A stretch of 23,769 nucleotides of DNA from Bacteriovoracaceae bacterium UBA7317 (lineage in GTDB: Bacteria > Bdellovibrionota > Bacteriovoracia > Bacteriovoracales > Bacteriovoracaceae), in the NCBI GenBank assembly GCA_002474345.1, contig DKQD01000154.1:20660-44428 (forward strand), written 5' to 3'. This document shows positions 15,455 to 23,769 of the stretch, piece by piece. The translations under genes were made by a program, and so were the position numbers. How positions within the stretch are numbered: the first letter of the stretch is position 1; each line of letters starts with the position of its first letter. The notes below the pieces were generated by a model. It was not told the origin of the DNA. It ran no database searches and saw only the letters and a list, made by a program, of their open reading frames with translations.

Positions 15455-15894
15455 ATTTCCTCCTTTTTATATATTGATAAAGAAAATGAACGAGATTTTT
15501 TTCTCGCCTAACTTTGTCCTTCTTTTTACCTAGTAAATTTTTATACCAAATTCAATTTCTTATATGCCCATTAATTAAAAAGTGTTTCGATGCTTTCCAT
15601 TTTTCATAGTTGAGTTTTCTTTCTCCTACTTGATTTTTTTAGGCTTAAAATACTCACTATTTTTTTAATGAATTTTCAGTAAATTATTTCGTTTAAATTT
15701 GAAGAGGTGAAATAAGATTTATAAGGTTTTTAGTTTTTCTGGTTTAGGTGGTAGTTGATTTTATAAATAAAATTTATTTGGCTAAAAAGAAGAAAAATCT
15801 ACAGTTTCTTCCTCCAAATAGAACATATTATGCCTTTCAAGAATATCTTGTGGTAAAAATCTTAGTCAGAATATGTATCTGGAAGGTAAGTGTA
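15455..15894. other. Divergent intergenic region, AT-rich
   Basis: This stretch of 440 bases separates the secreted-protein gene (-) from the protease-LRR gene (+). It holds the two 5' regions. On the minus side are an extended -10 box and a small CGAGA/TCTCG stem with a T6 loop (15491-15506). On the plus side I see only a TATTAT at 15826-15831 without a convincing -35. The plus frame stays open back to a GTG at 15748, but those 49 codons lack a ribosome site and precede a proper lipoprotein signal, so I treat them as noncoding. No RNA gene is apparent. Confidence 0.5.
15540..15548 (-). promoter_or_regulatory. Possible extended -10 promoter for the 417-residue secreted protein
   Basis: Read on the minus strand, TGG-TATAAA fits the extended -10 pattern TGnTATAAT. 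No -35 box stands out, as is usual for this promoter type. Transcription would start near 15533, about 80 bases before the ATG, and the leader would include the CGAGA/TCTCG stem. Confidence 0.35.
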
Positions 15895-17595
15895 ATGAAA
15901 AATCTAGTCTTTCTAATTTTCATCCCTTTCATTTTAGGCTGCTCTGTTTCTTTTGAATGGGACAAAAATAACTTTAAAAAGAAAGTAAGATTTGACTCAT
16001 CCGAAGTTATTTATGGAATAGATGACAGGGTTGAAATAGATGATTGGGATGGAAAGGGAAATGTTAAAGAGTTATCTACTTCTGTTCTTTCCCTATACAA
16101 AGAAAACGGTGAAGAAGCTAAACTGAACAGATTGCCTTCCCCTCTATGTGAGGGAGAACCTTTCCGTGATCAGCCTAGAAAAGCTCTTTGCACGGGCATC
16201 TTGATTGCTCCTGATATGGTTTTAACTGCTGGACATTGTCTAAAAAAGAATAACCAATGCAAGAATCTTGTTTGGAAGTTCGATTATCCAGGCCCTGAGG
16301 CTTCTTTAAATCGTCCCTCAGAAGAGGAGAAGAAAGCTTATCGTTGTTCTCATGTTATTAGACCAAAAAATTATTACCAAAATAGAAGGCTTGATTTTGC
16401 CTTCGTTAAATTAGAAGAACCAGTTTTAGAAAGAAACCCATTCTCTCTTGAGGAAGCTATTCAGGATATTGAAATTAGAGACGGTGAAGGAGTGTTTGCG
16501 ATTGGTAATCCTTCAGGTTTTCCACTTAAAGTCATGAAAGGTGAAGTCACTTTTAAAAATGAAGACGGCTTATTTTTCAAAACTAATATTGATTCATATA
16601 GAGGCAACTCTGGAGCACCAATTTTTACTAAAAAGGAAAGTCGTTTAATTGGTTTACTAGTCAGTGGAGAAAGGGACTTTGAGTTTGACTCTTTAAAAGG
16701 TTGTTATTACTCAAAAAGATGTTTGGAAGGTGAAGAATCTAACTGTTCTGGAGAAAAAGCCATATCTATCTCCAATATCTATGAAAGTTATAAATGGATT
16801 AAGGATAAGAAAAATAACCACGGTAAAAAACTATTTAGCCATTTTAAAAGTTTTGAAAAAGCTTGTTCTTCAGATGAATTAGATGCCAAATCAAAATATT
16901 TTTTAAGTCTATTGGAAGAAAAAGCAAGGTCACAAAATTGTTCGACTATAAAAAAGAGATTAGAACGGGCCAGGTATTTAGATTTAAGCTCATCCTTTAT
17001 AGAAGACTCTTATGCGCTTTCATTTTTTAGTAACTTGGAATTTTTAAATTTGGAAAATAATAATATCGAAGATTTAGAATTTTTGAACTCATTTTCAAAT
17101 CTTCAACTGCTTTATTTAAAGGGAAATAATAAACTTAATAAAATTGATATTGATAATTTAAATGGATTAAAAAAACTATCTTTTAGCAATCGTCTGCCTT
17201 TTGTCGGTTCTTTTAAAGATATGACTAGTTTAAGTTCTCTAATTGTAGAAAATATTGACCCTCGAATTCTTTCATCTATTAGTGACTTAGAAGAGTTAAA
17301 AGAATTAAGTATTAAAGATAGCAATCTATCATCATCTTCATTTTTAAATGGGCTCAGTAATTTAGAAAAATTATCTCTCACAAAAAGTAAATTAAAAGAT
17401 ATTTTATTTGTTTCTAGAATTCCAAAAATTCGTTTTTTAGATATTTCTGAAAATTTAATTGAGGATTTGTCTCCTCTATACTCTTTAGAAAATCTTTATA
17501 GTTTTAAAGCCGAAGGAAATCCTATTAAAGACTGCCCCTTAAACTCAGTATCTTTTGCTTTAAAATCATTTTGTGAAAAAAGAGCGGGTCTTTAG
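15895..17595 (+). CDS. Lipoprotein with trypsin-like protease and leucine-rich-repeat domains
   Basis: Predicted lipid-anchored serine protease of 566 residues. I chose the ATG at 15895: AAGG lies 8 bases upstream and it gives a textbook lipoprotein signal ending in FILGC. The S1 domain (about 70-310) has His114 in LTAGHC, Asp167 in RRLDFAFVKL and Ser239 in YRGNSGAPIF, so the triad is complete. Several Cys lie around the domain, consistent with disulfides outside the cytoplasm. From about residue 365 come roughly seven irregular leucine-rich repeats with the LxxLxxLxLxxN pattern (LEFLNLENNNIEDL, LQLLYLKGNN, IRFLDISENLIEDL). The final Cys-containing segment (PIKDCPLNSVSFALKSFC) resembles an LRR cap. 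The LRR part likely binds a protein surface and directs the protease to it; this is inference. No gene lies close upstream, so it may be transcribed alone. Confidence 0.9.
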   Translation: MKNLVFLIFIPFILGCSVSFEWDKNNFKKKVRFDSSEVIYGIDDRVEIDDWDGKGNVKELSTSVLSLYKENGEEAKLNRLPSPLCEGEPFRDQPRKALCTGILIAPDMVLTAGHCLKKNNQCKNLVWKFDYPGPEASLNRPSEEEKKAYRCSHVIRPKNYYQNRRLDFAFVKLEEPVLERNPFSLEEAIQDIEIRDGEGVFAIGNPSGFPLKVMKGEVTFKNEDGLFFKTNIDSYRGNSGAPIFTKKESRLIGLLVSGERDFEFDSLKGCYYSKRCLEGEESNCSGEKAISISNIYESYKWIKDKKNNHGKKLFSHFKSFEKACSSDELDAKSKYFLSLLEEKARSQNCSTIKKRLERARYLDLSSSFIEDSYALSFFSNLEFLNLENNNIEDLEFLNSFSNLQLLYLKGNNKLNKIDIDNLNGLKKLSFSNRLPFVGSFKDMTSLSSLIVENIDPRILSSISDLEELKELSIKDSNLSSSSFLNGLSNLEKLSLTKSKLKDILFVSRIPKIRFLDISENLIEDLSPLYSLENLYSFKAEGNPIKDCPLNSVSFALKSFCEKRAGL

Positions 17596-17691
17596 GTCAT
17601 TTATACGCTAATTTTAACCTCATTCCTTTTATTTCCGATAAGTATAAGGCAATTAAGTTTAGTTTGAACTTTTTCTTGAGGGATTTCGGAA

Positions 17692-19248
17692 ATGGAAATT
17701 TTTGGACAGAGTCTTTCTATTTTGGAGATAGTAGGAATTTCTCTTGGATTAATAATTCTTTTAATTTTCATCTTCGATGTTTTTATACAGAAAAAATATG
17801 CAATTTTGCACAACTTTCCAGTTCTTGGTCACATGAGGCATTTGTTAACTATGATTGGGCCTGAAATGAGACAGTACTGGGTTGCTAATGATAAGGAAGA
17901 GTTGCCCTTCAATCGCTCGGAAAGAGATTGGATTTATGCAAGTGCTAAAGGAGATAACAATACTTTTGGTTTTGGAACGAGTGAGCTTCTTTACGGGGTA
18001 GGTTATCCCATTATTAAACATTCAGGCTTTCCTTTTCCAACTTCAAAAGCTTATGCGCCTTTTGGAGATAAAACATCAATTCCTTGTGCAAAAGTCATTG
18101 GCAGTCTCCATAAGAGAAGAAAAATGTATCGACCTAAATCAATTATTAATATTTCTGCAATGTCTTTTGGTTCTTTAGGAAAAAATGCTATTAGTTCACT
18201 CAATCAAGGAGCTAAGTTAGCTGGGTGCTATCACAATACTGGTGAGGGTGCGATCAGCGATTACCATCAATTTGGCGCTGATCTTATGTGGCAAATAGGA
18301 ACGGGATATTTTGGTTGTAGAGACGAAGAAGGAAATTTTAGTTTGGATATTCTTGAAGAAAAATGCTTACAACATCCCGTAAAGCTTATTGAGATAAAAT
18401 TATCTCAGGGAGCTAAGCCTGGTAAAGGAGGAATTCTTCCAGGAACTAAAGTAACAAAAGAAATATCTAGAGTAAGAGGTATACCCGTTGGCGAGGATTG
18501 TTTATCACCCAATACTCATTCTGAGTTTTCAAATGTTGATGAATTAATCGACTTCATAGAAAAAATTGCTCAAAGAACAGGTATTCCTGTGGGTATAAAA
18601 GCAGCCGTGGGACAAATAGAGTTTTGGGAAGATCTCGCTTTAAGAATGAAAGAGAGAAATGAGGGACCAGATTTTATAACAATTGATGGCAGCGAAGGTG
18701 GGACCGGAGCAGCTCCATTGACTTTTGCAGACCATGTTTCTCTCCCCTTTAAAATTGGATTTACAAGAATTTATGATATTTTTCAAAAGATCGGTCTTTC
18801 TCGTTATGTTGTTTGGATTGGTTCAGGAAAACTAGGTTTTCCTGATAGGACAATCATAGCAATGGCCATGGGCTGCGATATTATTCATATTGCTAGAGAG
18901 GCGATGCTTTCAATTGGCTGTATTCAGGCCCAAAAATGTCATACAGGAGAATGCCCCGTAGGAATTGCTACACAAAATAGATGGTTGGAAGCAGGAATTA
19001 ATGTGCCCTTAAAAGCAGAAAGGTTTAAGCGCTATCTAGAAAGCTTTAGAAAAGAACTTTTAGCAATTTCTCATTCAGCTGGTTATGAACATCCATGCCA
19101 ATTTACCGCTTATGATATTGAGTTTAGCACAGGAGTTAATAAATTTAGTTCCCTAGATGATGTACTCCACTATAGAAAAGACCCATCACCATTTAGGAGC
19201 ATGGTTGATTTAGAAAAAAAGTTCAAAAAGAAAAAAAGTAGATCATAA
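17692..19248 (+). CDS. Membrane-tethered FMN-binding glutamate-synthase-like protein
   Basis: This is a 518-residue protein with one N-terminal transmembrane segment (IVGISLGLIILLIFIFDVF) followed by a domain like the FMN/3Fe-4S centre of the glutamate synthase large subunit. Matching motifs are SQGAKPGKGGILPG, DGSEGGTGAAP and the iron-sulfur cysteines 410, 416 and 421 in CIQAQKCHTGEC. It lacks the N-terminal glutaminase domain that releases ammonia and the C-terminal beta-helix domain of GltB, so it cannot be a complete glutamate synthase. Stand-alone proteins of this type are widespread and of uncertain substrate. The ATG at 17692 has GAGGGA 8 bases upstream. It ends 9 bases before the end of the convergent xdhB, with no visible terminator between them. 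Confidence 0.88.
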   Translation: MEIFGQSLSILEIVGISLGLIILLIFIFDVFIQKKYAILHNFPVLGHMRHLLTMIGPEMRQYWVANDKEELPFNRSERDWIYASAKGDNNTFGFGTSELLYGVGYPIIKHSGFPFPTSKAYAPFGDKTSIPCAKVIGSLHKRRKMYRPKSIINISAMSFGSLGKNAISSLNQGAKLAGCYHNTGEGAISDYHQFGADLMWQIGTGYFGCRDEEGNFSLDILEEKCLQHPVKLIEIKLSQGAKPGKGGILPGTKVTKEISRVRGIPVGEDCLSPNTHSEFSNVDELIDFIEKIAQRTGIPVGIKAAVGQIEFWEDLALRMKERNEGPDFITIDGSEGGTGAAPLTFADHVSLPFKIGFTRIYDIFQKIGLSRYVVWIGSGKLGFPDRTIIAMAMGCDIIHIAREAMLSIGCIQAQKCHTGECPVGIATQNRWLEAGINVPLKAERFKRYLESFRKELLAISHSAGYEHPCQFTAYDIEFSTGVNKFSSLDDVLHYRKDPSPFRSMVDLEKKFKKKKSRS

Positions 19249-19257
19249 CTTTTTCTT

Positions 19258-21579
19258 CTACTTCATATTTCCATAAAGTTGTTCAAGAATCCTTTCATTT
19301 GTTGCCGGAGAAGCTAGTTTAACTTTTTCATTTGATCTATAAGACAAAGCATTTTTTACGGCCATAAAAACATTAATGCCTAATAAAAATGGAGGCTCAC
19401 CAACAGCTTTGGAGCGATGGACTGCTTGGTGGTTGTTATTATTTTCTATAAACTCAATAGTAAAATTTCGAGGAGTATCCTGAATACTAGGGATTTTATA
19501 GGTTGTAGGGGAGTGGGAAAGGAGTTGACCCTTATCTGAAAAATATAATTGTTCCCCTGTAACCCAACCCATGCCTTGGATAAAAGCACCTAAGACCTGC
19601 CCCTGATCGATTCCAGGATTTATAGGACGACCTAGGTCCATCAAAATATCAGTGGAGAGAACTTTAAGTTCTCCTGTATATTCGTCTATCTCAACTTCTG
19701 ATATAGCGGCACCATTTGTATAATAATTAAAAGGTTTTCCCTCACTTTTTTCTTTATTAAAGCCAATACCTTCTGTCTTAAAAAAAGCATAAGACCCTAA
19801 GCCAACTCTGTTAAAATAAGCGAGAGATAAAGCTTCTTTGAAAGGAATTTTATGACCATTTTTTTTGTCTAACACTTCTTGGTTTTCAAAAACAATGTGC
19901 GAAAGATCTCCGCAGTCTTCAAGCTCGTACTCTACAACTCCATCGCTAACTTCTCCTGCCCAGTGTTTATGGAGAACTATTCTAAGTCTTTCTTTAATTT
20001 TATTACATGCTTTTAAAGTAGCACTTCCATTAATATCTGCTCCACTGGAAGCAGCTGTAGGAGATGTATTATGGTTTTTTTCTGTAGAGGTTGGCATGAC
20101 TTGCACGAGGTTTGATGGAATACCAAATGCGTGAGCGGCAATTTGCTGGATTTTGGTGTTTACGCCTTGGCCCATCTCTGTTGCTCCTGTTGAGACTTGA
20201 ATACTTCCATCTAGGTGGACGTTAACGAGAGCATTACCTTGGTTTAAAAATTTTGCAGTAAAAGCGATCCCAAATTTTGTAAAGCCAAGAGATAGCCCTC
20301 TCAGTTTTCCATTATTTAATGTATTAAAATTATTAATTGCCTCTCTTTTCTTTTTGTACTCCGCTTTTTGAGTTATTCTTTCAAAAATTTCCGGGAGAGG
20401 GTTATGGTCAATTTTTTGGCCGTAGTGGGTTATATTATTCTCATCTTTTCCATAGAGGTTAACTTTTCTAATTTCTGCAGGATCTTTTCCCGTTTCAAAG
20501 GCTATGTCTTCAATGATTGACTCAATTGTCATGGTTCCCTGAGGGCCTCCAAATCCACGAAATGCTGTATTAGAAGGGTGGTTTGTTTTACAGCATGTTC
20601 CGGTGATTTTGGCGTGAGGAATAAAATAGGCACTATCAATATGAAACATTGCTCTTTCTAAAATAGCGCTTGATAGATCTGCATAGGGTCCAGCGTCGGA
20701 AAAGAGGTCAGCTTTAAGGGCCATTATTTTTCCATTATCATCGAAGCCAACTTCATAATAATTTTTAAAAGGGTGCCTCTTCCCTGTCATCGCCATATCC
20801 TCATCTTTAGATAGGGCAAGGCGTGCAGGTCTTCCAAGCTTATAGGCGCAAAGTCCTGCGTAAGCAGCAAAAGGAGCTGCTTGGCTTTCCTTTCCTCCAA
20901 ACCCTCCTCCCATTCTTTTAACGATACAAGTAACATGATGAAAAGGGATACCAACTGCTTCAGCAACTAAATGTTGAGTTTCAGTTGGATGTTGGGATGA
21001 TGAGTGAACTTCAAGTTGTCCATTTTCCAAAGGGTAAACAATACTTGCCTGACTTTCGAGATAAAAATGTTCTTGCCCACCACATTCAAAATCACCCTTC
21101 AATTTTCTTTTAGAGCTTTTGAGCGCCTTATCGACATCTCCTTTGATAATAGGTGCCGCTTTGTACACACTTTGTTCCGTCTTGATTGCTTCATCTATTG
21201 AAAAGAGTGGTACTTGTTCCTCGACCTCGATTTTAATAAGTTTTTTTGCTTTTGGAAGTACATCTTTGCTTTCAGCTGCAATAATGGCAACGGGCTCATC
21301 AAAATGACCGATTTCTTTATCAACAAGCAAAGGTTGCGTTTTAAAAATAGCACCCCATCTGTTGTGAGAAAGGTCCTCTGCTGTATAAACAGCAAGGACG
21401 CCTGGTAACTTTAAAGCTTCCTCAAAATGAACCTTTTTCAGGTTTCCTGCTGCACAAGGAGAGCCAACGACTCCTACGTGGATTTCTCCCCTTAATGGAG
21501 AGCGGTCATCTACAAAAATACTAGTTCCTGTTACATGACCATAAGAAGAGTCGTGTTTAATATTACTTCCTACACTCAT
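19258..21579 (-). CDS. xdhB: Xanthine dehydrogenase, molybdopterin-binding subunit
   Basis: Large subunit (773 residues) that oxidises hypoxanthine to xanthine and xanthine to urate at the molybdenum centre. The residues that bind and activate the purine are present at the canonical spacing: Glu231 in MGGGFGGKES, Arg309 in LERAMFHID, Phe343 in AFRGFGGPQ and the catalytic Glu728 in AVGEPPFLLG. The R. capsulatus positions are 232, 310 and 730, so this is a true purine enzyme rather than a CO or aldehyde dehydrogenase. Its ATG overlaps the xdhA stop in ATGA, implying translational coupling. It needs XdhA for electron transfer and XdhC for cofactor loading, both encoded upstream. Confidence 0.96.
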   Translation of the reverse strand: MSVGSNIKHDSSYGHVTGTSIFVDDRSPLRGEIHVGVVGSPCAAGNLKKVHFEEALKLPGVLAVYTAEDLSHNRWGAIFKTQPLLVDKEIGHFDEPVAIIAAESKDVLPKAKKLIKIEVEEQVPLFSIDEAIKTEQSVYKAAPIIKGDVDKALKSSKRKLKGDFECGGQEHFYLESQASIVYPLENGQLEVHSSSQHPTETQHLVAEAVGIPFHHVTCIVKRMGGGFGGKESQAAPFAAYAGLCAYKLGRPARLALSKDEDMAMTGKRHPFKNYYEVGFDDNGKIMALKADLFSDAGPYADLSSAILERAMFHIDSAYFIPHAKITGTCCKTNHPSNTAFRGFGGPQGTMTIESIIEDIAFETGKDPAEIRKVNLYGKDENNITHYGQKIDHNPLPEIFERITQKAEYKKKREAINNFNTLNNGKLRGLSLGFTKFGIAFTAKFLNQGNALVNVHLDGSIQVSTGATEMGQGVNTKIQQIAAHAFGIPSNLVQVMPTSTEKNHNTSPTAASSGADINGSATLKACNKIKERLRIVLHKHWAGEVSDGVVEYELEDCGDLSHIVFENQEVLDKKNGHKIPFKEALSLAYFNRVGLGSYAFFKTEGIGFNKEKSEGKPFNYYTNGAAISEVEIDEYTGELKVLSTDILMDLGRPINPGIDQGQVLGAFIQGMGWVTGEQLYFSDKGQLLSHSPTTYKIPSIQDTPRNFTIEFIENNNNHQAVHRSKAVGEPPFLLGINVFMAVKNALSYRSNEKVKLASPATNERILEQLYGNMK

Positions 21580-23042
21580 AGTTTTTTTCCTTGCTCAGTT
21601 CCATATTGCGACTGGATTTCTCTATAGAATTTCATTAACAGGTTTTTTGATATTTGAGTCCTAAATTTTGCTGAGCCGCGTACATCTGAAATTGGAGTTA
21701 TTTCTTTTTCGACTTGTAAGGTTGCCTCTCCAATGTTTTTTTCATTCCACTCTTTACCATTTAGTAACTTTTCTGTTGTGGAAAGCCTTTTGACAACTGG
21801 GCCGACACCTCCATAAGCAAGCTTAATGCTTTTTATTTGACCATTTTCTATATTTCCCATTCCCGCAAAGGTAACTGCTGAGATGTCCATATCTTTTCTA
21901 AGACTCACTTTGTAGAGTTTTAAAAAATACTCTTTTGGAGGTATTGGAATAATAACTTTAGTAATAAGTTCATTGTCTTTAAGGTTTAAGTCCTTGTAGC
22001 CCTTATAGAACTGAGTAATAGGAACAACTCTTTCTCCATCAGTGCAAGATAAGACGACCTTTGCTTCAGAAATAAAAAGGAAGGGGGTGCCATCAGCGAT
22101 GGGTGAAGCATTGGCAATATTACCAACCAGAGTCCCGGCATTTTTAATTTGGGGAGAAGCGAATATATGAATTAGTTTTGAATACTCTGGGATATCGTTC
22201 TTGAGAGCTTTTTCAATATCGTGCCAAGTCGCTGTCGCTCCAATATGAAACTCTTGTCCTTTTTTTTCAATTTTAGACATTTCGGGAACTCTATAAAGAG
22301 AAAGGACCTGTTCCATTTCATGGCGGCCTTTACTGACTTGAACTCCAAGGTCAGTTGCACCTGAAGTACATTTGAGAAGCTTCTGATCATTTTTAAGTTT
22401 TAAGGCATCATCTATTTTTGAAGGCAGAAAAATTTGACGTGACTTATTTTCCAAGACAACGCCTTCCTTTTCGAGGTCTTCGAATTCTTTAAGCATCTCG
22501 CTATTGTGGTACCGTTCATAGAGAGGGTTCACTTCTTTTAAGTTAACAGCTAGAGATGACTTTATTATAGAGTCGTAACCAGTGCATCGGCAAAGGTTAC
22601 CTGTCAAATAGTTTTTCGTTGTCTTTTCATCGATGGGTTTTTCTTTGAGCTTTAGTTGATCTGTCATACCCGCCATAGCGCAAATAAATCCTGGTGTGCA
22701 GTATCCACATTGGGCACCATGGTTGACCATCATTGATTCTTGTACCGGATGGAGTTTATCTTTTTCGGCAACTCCTTCAACTGTAATAATTGAATGCAGG
22801 TCCATTAAGTGAAGGAAGGTGATACAGCTGTTTAGAGATTTGTAAACCAGCTTCCCTTTATCTAAATCTTTACGACTTGCAACCAAAACTGTACAAGCCC
22901 CACAATCACCTTCTGCACAGACAACTTTTGTTCCTGTTTTCCCTAAATCATCACGTAGGTAAGTTGAAAGGGATGTGAAGGCATCTTTAGCATCTATTTC
23001 ATGTTTTTTACCATTTAGATAAAAAATTATTTTATCTCTCAT
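21576..23042 (-). CDS. xdhA: Xanthine dehydrogenase, iron-sulfur/FAD subunit
   Basis: Small subunit (488 residues) that carries electrons from the molybdenum site through two 2Fe-2S clusters to FAD and NAD+. The first cluster is held by Cys42, 47, 50 and 73 (CAEGDCGACTV), the second by Cys112, 115, 151 and 153 (CGYCTPGF and NLCRCTGYDSI). The FAD domain from about residue 185 contains ASPQIKNAGTLVGNIANASP, the flavin-binding signature, and a C-terminal CO-dehydrogenase-flavoprotein-like part (SDVRGSAKFR). The ATG at 23042 has AAGGA 8 bases upstream. It lies 67 bases after xdhC and overlaps xdhB by four bases. The fused Fe-S/FAD layout matches the R. capsulatus type. Confidence 0.96.
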   Translation of the reverse strand: MRDKIIFYLNGKKHEIDAKDAFTSLSTYLRDDLGKTGTKVVCAEGDCGACTVLVASRKDLDKGKLVYKSLNSCITFLHLMDLHSIITVEGVAEKDKLHPVQESMMVNHGAQCGYCTPGFICAMAGMTDQLKLKEKPIDEKTTKNYLTGNLCRCTGYDSIIKSSLAVNLKEVNPLYERYHNSEMLKEFEDLEKEGVVLENKSRQIFLPSKIDDALKLKNDQKLLKCTSGATDLGVQVSKGRHEMEQVLSLYRVPEMSKIEKKGQEFHIGATATWHDIEKALKNDIPEYSKLIHIFASPQIKNAGTLVGNIANASPIADGTPFLFISEAKVVLSCTDGERVVPITQFYKGYKDLNLKDNELITKVIIPIPPKEYFLKLYKVSLRKDMDISAVTFAGMGNIENGQIKSIKLAYGGVGPVVKRLSTTEKLLNGKEWNEKNIGEATLQVEKEITPISDVRGSAKFRTQISKNLLMKFYREIQSQYGTEQGKKL

Positions 23043-23109
23043 AAAGAGGTTCCTTTGATAAAGAAGCCAAATTTTATATCATTTAGATCTTAAAAAAAAA
23101 AGTTGGATT

Positions 23110-23769
23110 TTAATTGTAGAGGATTCCTAGAAGTTCTGCACTAACGCTAATTGCGATTTCCTTTGGAGCTTTGCCTCCGATTGGAATTCCTATAGGGCAT
23201 TTTACCTTTTGAATATCATCTTTTCCAAATTCCTTTTCTTCGAGCCTTTTTTTGAATCGGAGCCACTTTGTTTGACTTCCAATAAGTCCAAGATAAAGAA
23301 GGTTTTTGTTTATTAGATTAGAGAGAAGGTCAAAGTCTAATTGGTGAGAGTGAGTCATAATGATTGCTAATGAAGATTGAGGAAGCCAATCTTGGTTAAA
23401 AACGTATTGAAGAGGGTCTTCAGAAACTCTTATAATTTCCGGAGATAGGTTTTCGTGCTGAATCCATTCATCTCTCGTATCAATTAAGTGGACTTTATAA
23501 GGTGTGCCGACCAATGTATTGGCAAGATTTTGACCCACATGGCCTGCTCCAAAAATGAAGACTTTTGGTTGGCATTGAATGACATCAATAAAAATTTCTA
23601 CAACTCCACCGCAGCATTGGCCAGTTTTTATCCCAAGGTTAAAAGAGAAGGAAGAGCTTTTATTTTCCAAAATACAGTTTTGAGCTGTTTTGATAATTTG
23701 TTTTTCTAAGTTACCGCCACCAATTGTTCCATAAAAAGTACCATCGGTTAGGACAATCATTTTTGAGCC
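23110..23769 (-). CDS. xdhC: Molybdenum cofactor insertion protein XdhC, partial (5' end beyond window)
   Basis: Binds molybdenum cofactor and delivers it to XdhB; the product is not part of the final enzyme. The frame continues through the right edge without a start (Gly-Ser-Lys before MIVLTDGTFYGTIGGGNLE), so the N-terminus is cut off; the ATG at 23760 is internal. Conserved motifs are GTIGGGNLE, KTGQCCGG, the Rossmann-type VFIFGAGHVGQ with IDTRDEW, GLIGSQTKW, and the C-terminal CPIGIPIGGKAPKEIAISV. Gene order xdhC-xdhA-xdhB differs from R. capsulatus xdhABC, where the chaperone comes last. The operon promoter lies outside the window. Confidence 0.93.
   Translation of the reverse strand, partial: GSKMIVLTDGTFYGTIGGGNLEKQIIKTAQNCILENKSSSFSFNLGIKTGQCCGGVVEIFIDVIQCQPKVFIFGAGHVGQNLANTLVGTPYKVHLIDTRDEWIQHENLSPEIIRVSEDPLQYVFNQDWLPQSSLAIIMTHSHQLDFDLLSNLINKNLLYLGLIGSQTKWLRFKKRLEEKEFGKDDIQKVKCPIGIPIGGKAPKEIAISVSAELLGILYN

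Noticed and set aside
15491..15506. CGAGA/TCTCG hairpin as a terminator or riboswitch
   Set aside because: The stem is only 5 bp with a T6 loop, and it lies in a 5' leader without further structure.
15748..15894. 49-codon N-terminal extension of the protease-LRR lipoprotein
   Set aside because: It has no ribosome site at the GTG and would bury a proper lipoprotein signal peptide; ATG 15895 has AAGG at 8 bases.
17601..17864. Short overlapping frames on both strands around the start of the GltS-like gene
   Set aside because: They are shadows of, or spacer before, a well supported gene with its own ribosome site.

Overview
The window is AT-rich and gene-dense, with no RNA gene, insertion sequence or CRISPR array visible. 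Its core genes (kdsD, lnt, mltG, ruvX, and a rho-prfA-prmC-murA block) point to a Gram-negative bacterium that makes Kdo-lipopolysaccharide and triacylated lipoproteins. The many secreted or lipid-anchored proteases, the Lys/Asn/Ser-rich secreted proteins and the AT-rich coding suggest a Bdellovibrio-like predator, most likely of the low-GC Bacteriovorax/Halobacteriovorax group. That placement is inference from gene style, not from a marker alignment.

Positions 1-1283 (minus strand) hold two adjacent lipoproteins that look like paralogues. The second runs off the left edge with a long Glu/Asp-rich tail. Positions 1350-4024 hold kdsD (+), which meets lnt (-) tail to tail with a 40-base overlap. 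Immediately upstream of lnt in the same direction is a secreted subtilisin-like protease (4040-5038). A divergent secreted acidic protein (5294-6019) separates it from a second, paralogous subtilase (5994-7016). Both proteases keep the Asp/His/Ser triad but lack room for the usual inhibitory propeptide. Positions 7143-8701 carry ruvX-mltG (-).

Positions 8980-13642 hold the housekeeping block on the plus strand: rho, with its own sigma-70-type promoter and a textbook intrinsic terminator, then prfA-prmC-murA. PrmC is the methyltransferase that modifies the GGQ glutamine of the PrfA encoded just before it. Active-site numbering in Rho (K181) and MurA (K22, C116) almost coincides with E. coli and supports the chosen starts.

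Positions 13736-15454 (-) encode two exported proteins of unknown function separated by a strong hairpin. Positions 15895-17595 (+) encode a lipoprotein joining a trypsin-like protease to a leucine-rich-repeat domain. It is followed by a membrane-tethered FMN/3Fe-4S protein resembling only the central part of glutamate synthase (17692-19248). Positions 19258-23769 (-) hold a xanthine dehydrogenase operon, xdhC (cut by the right edge)-xdhA-xdhB, with the purine-binding residues conserved at the canonical spacing. It could let the cell oxidise purines, for example those released from digested prey.

The least explained material is the surface and periplasm inventory: the paired subtilases with the acidic protein between them, the trypsin-LRR lipoprotein, the twin lipoproteins and the two exported unknowns.
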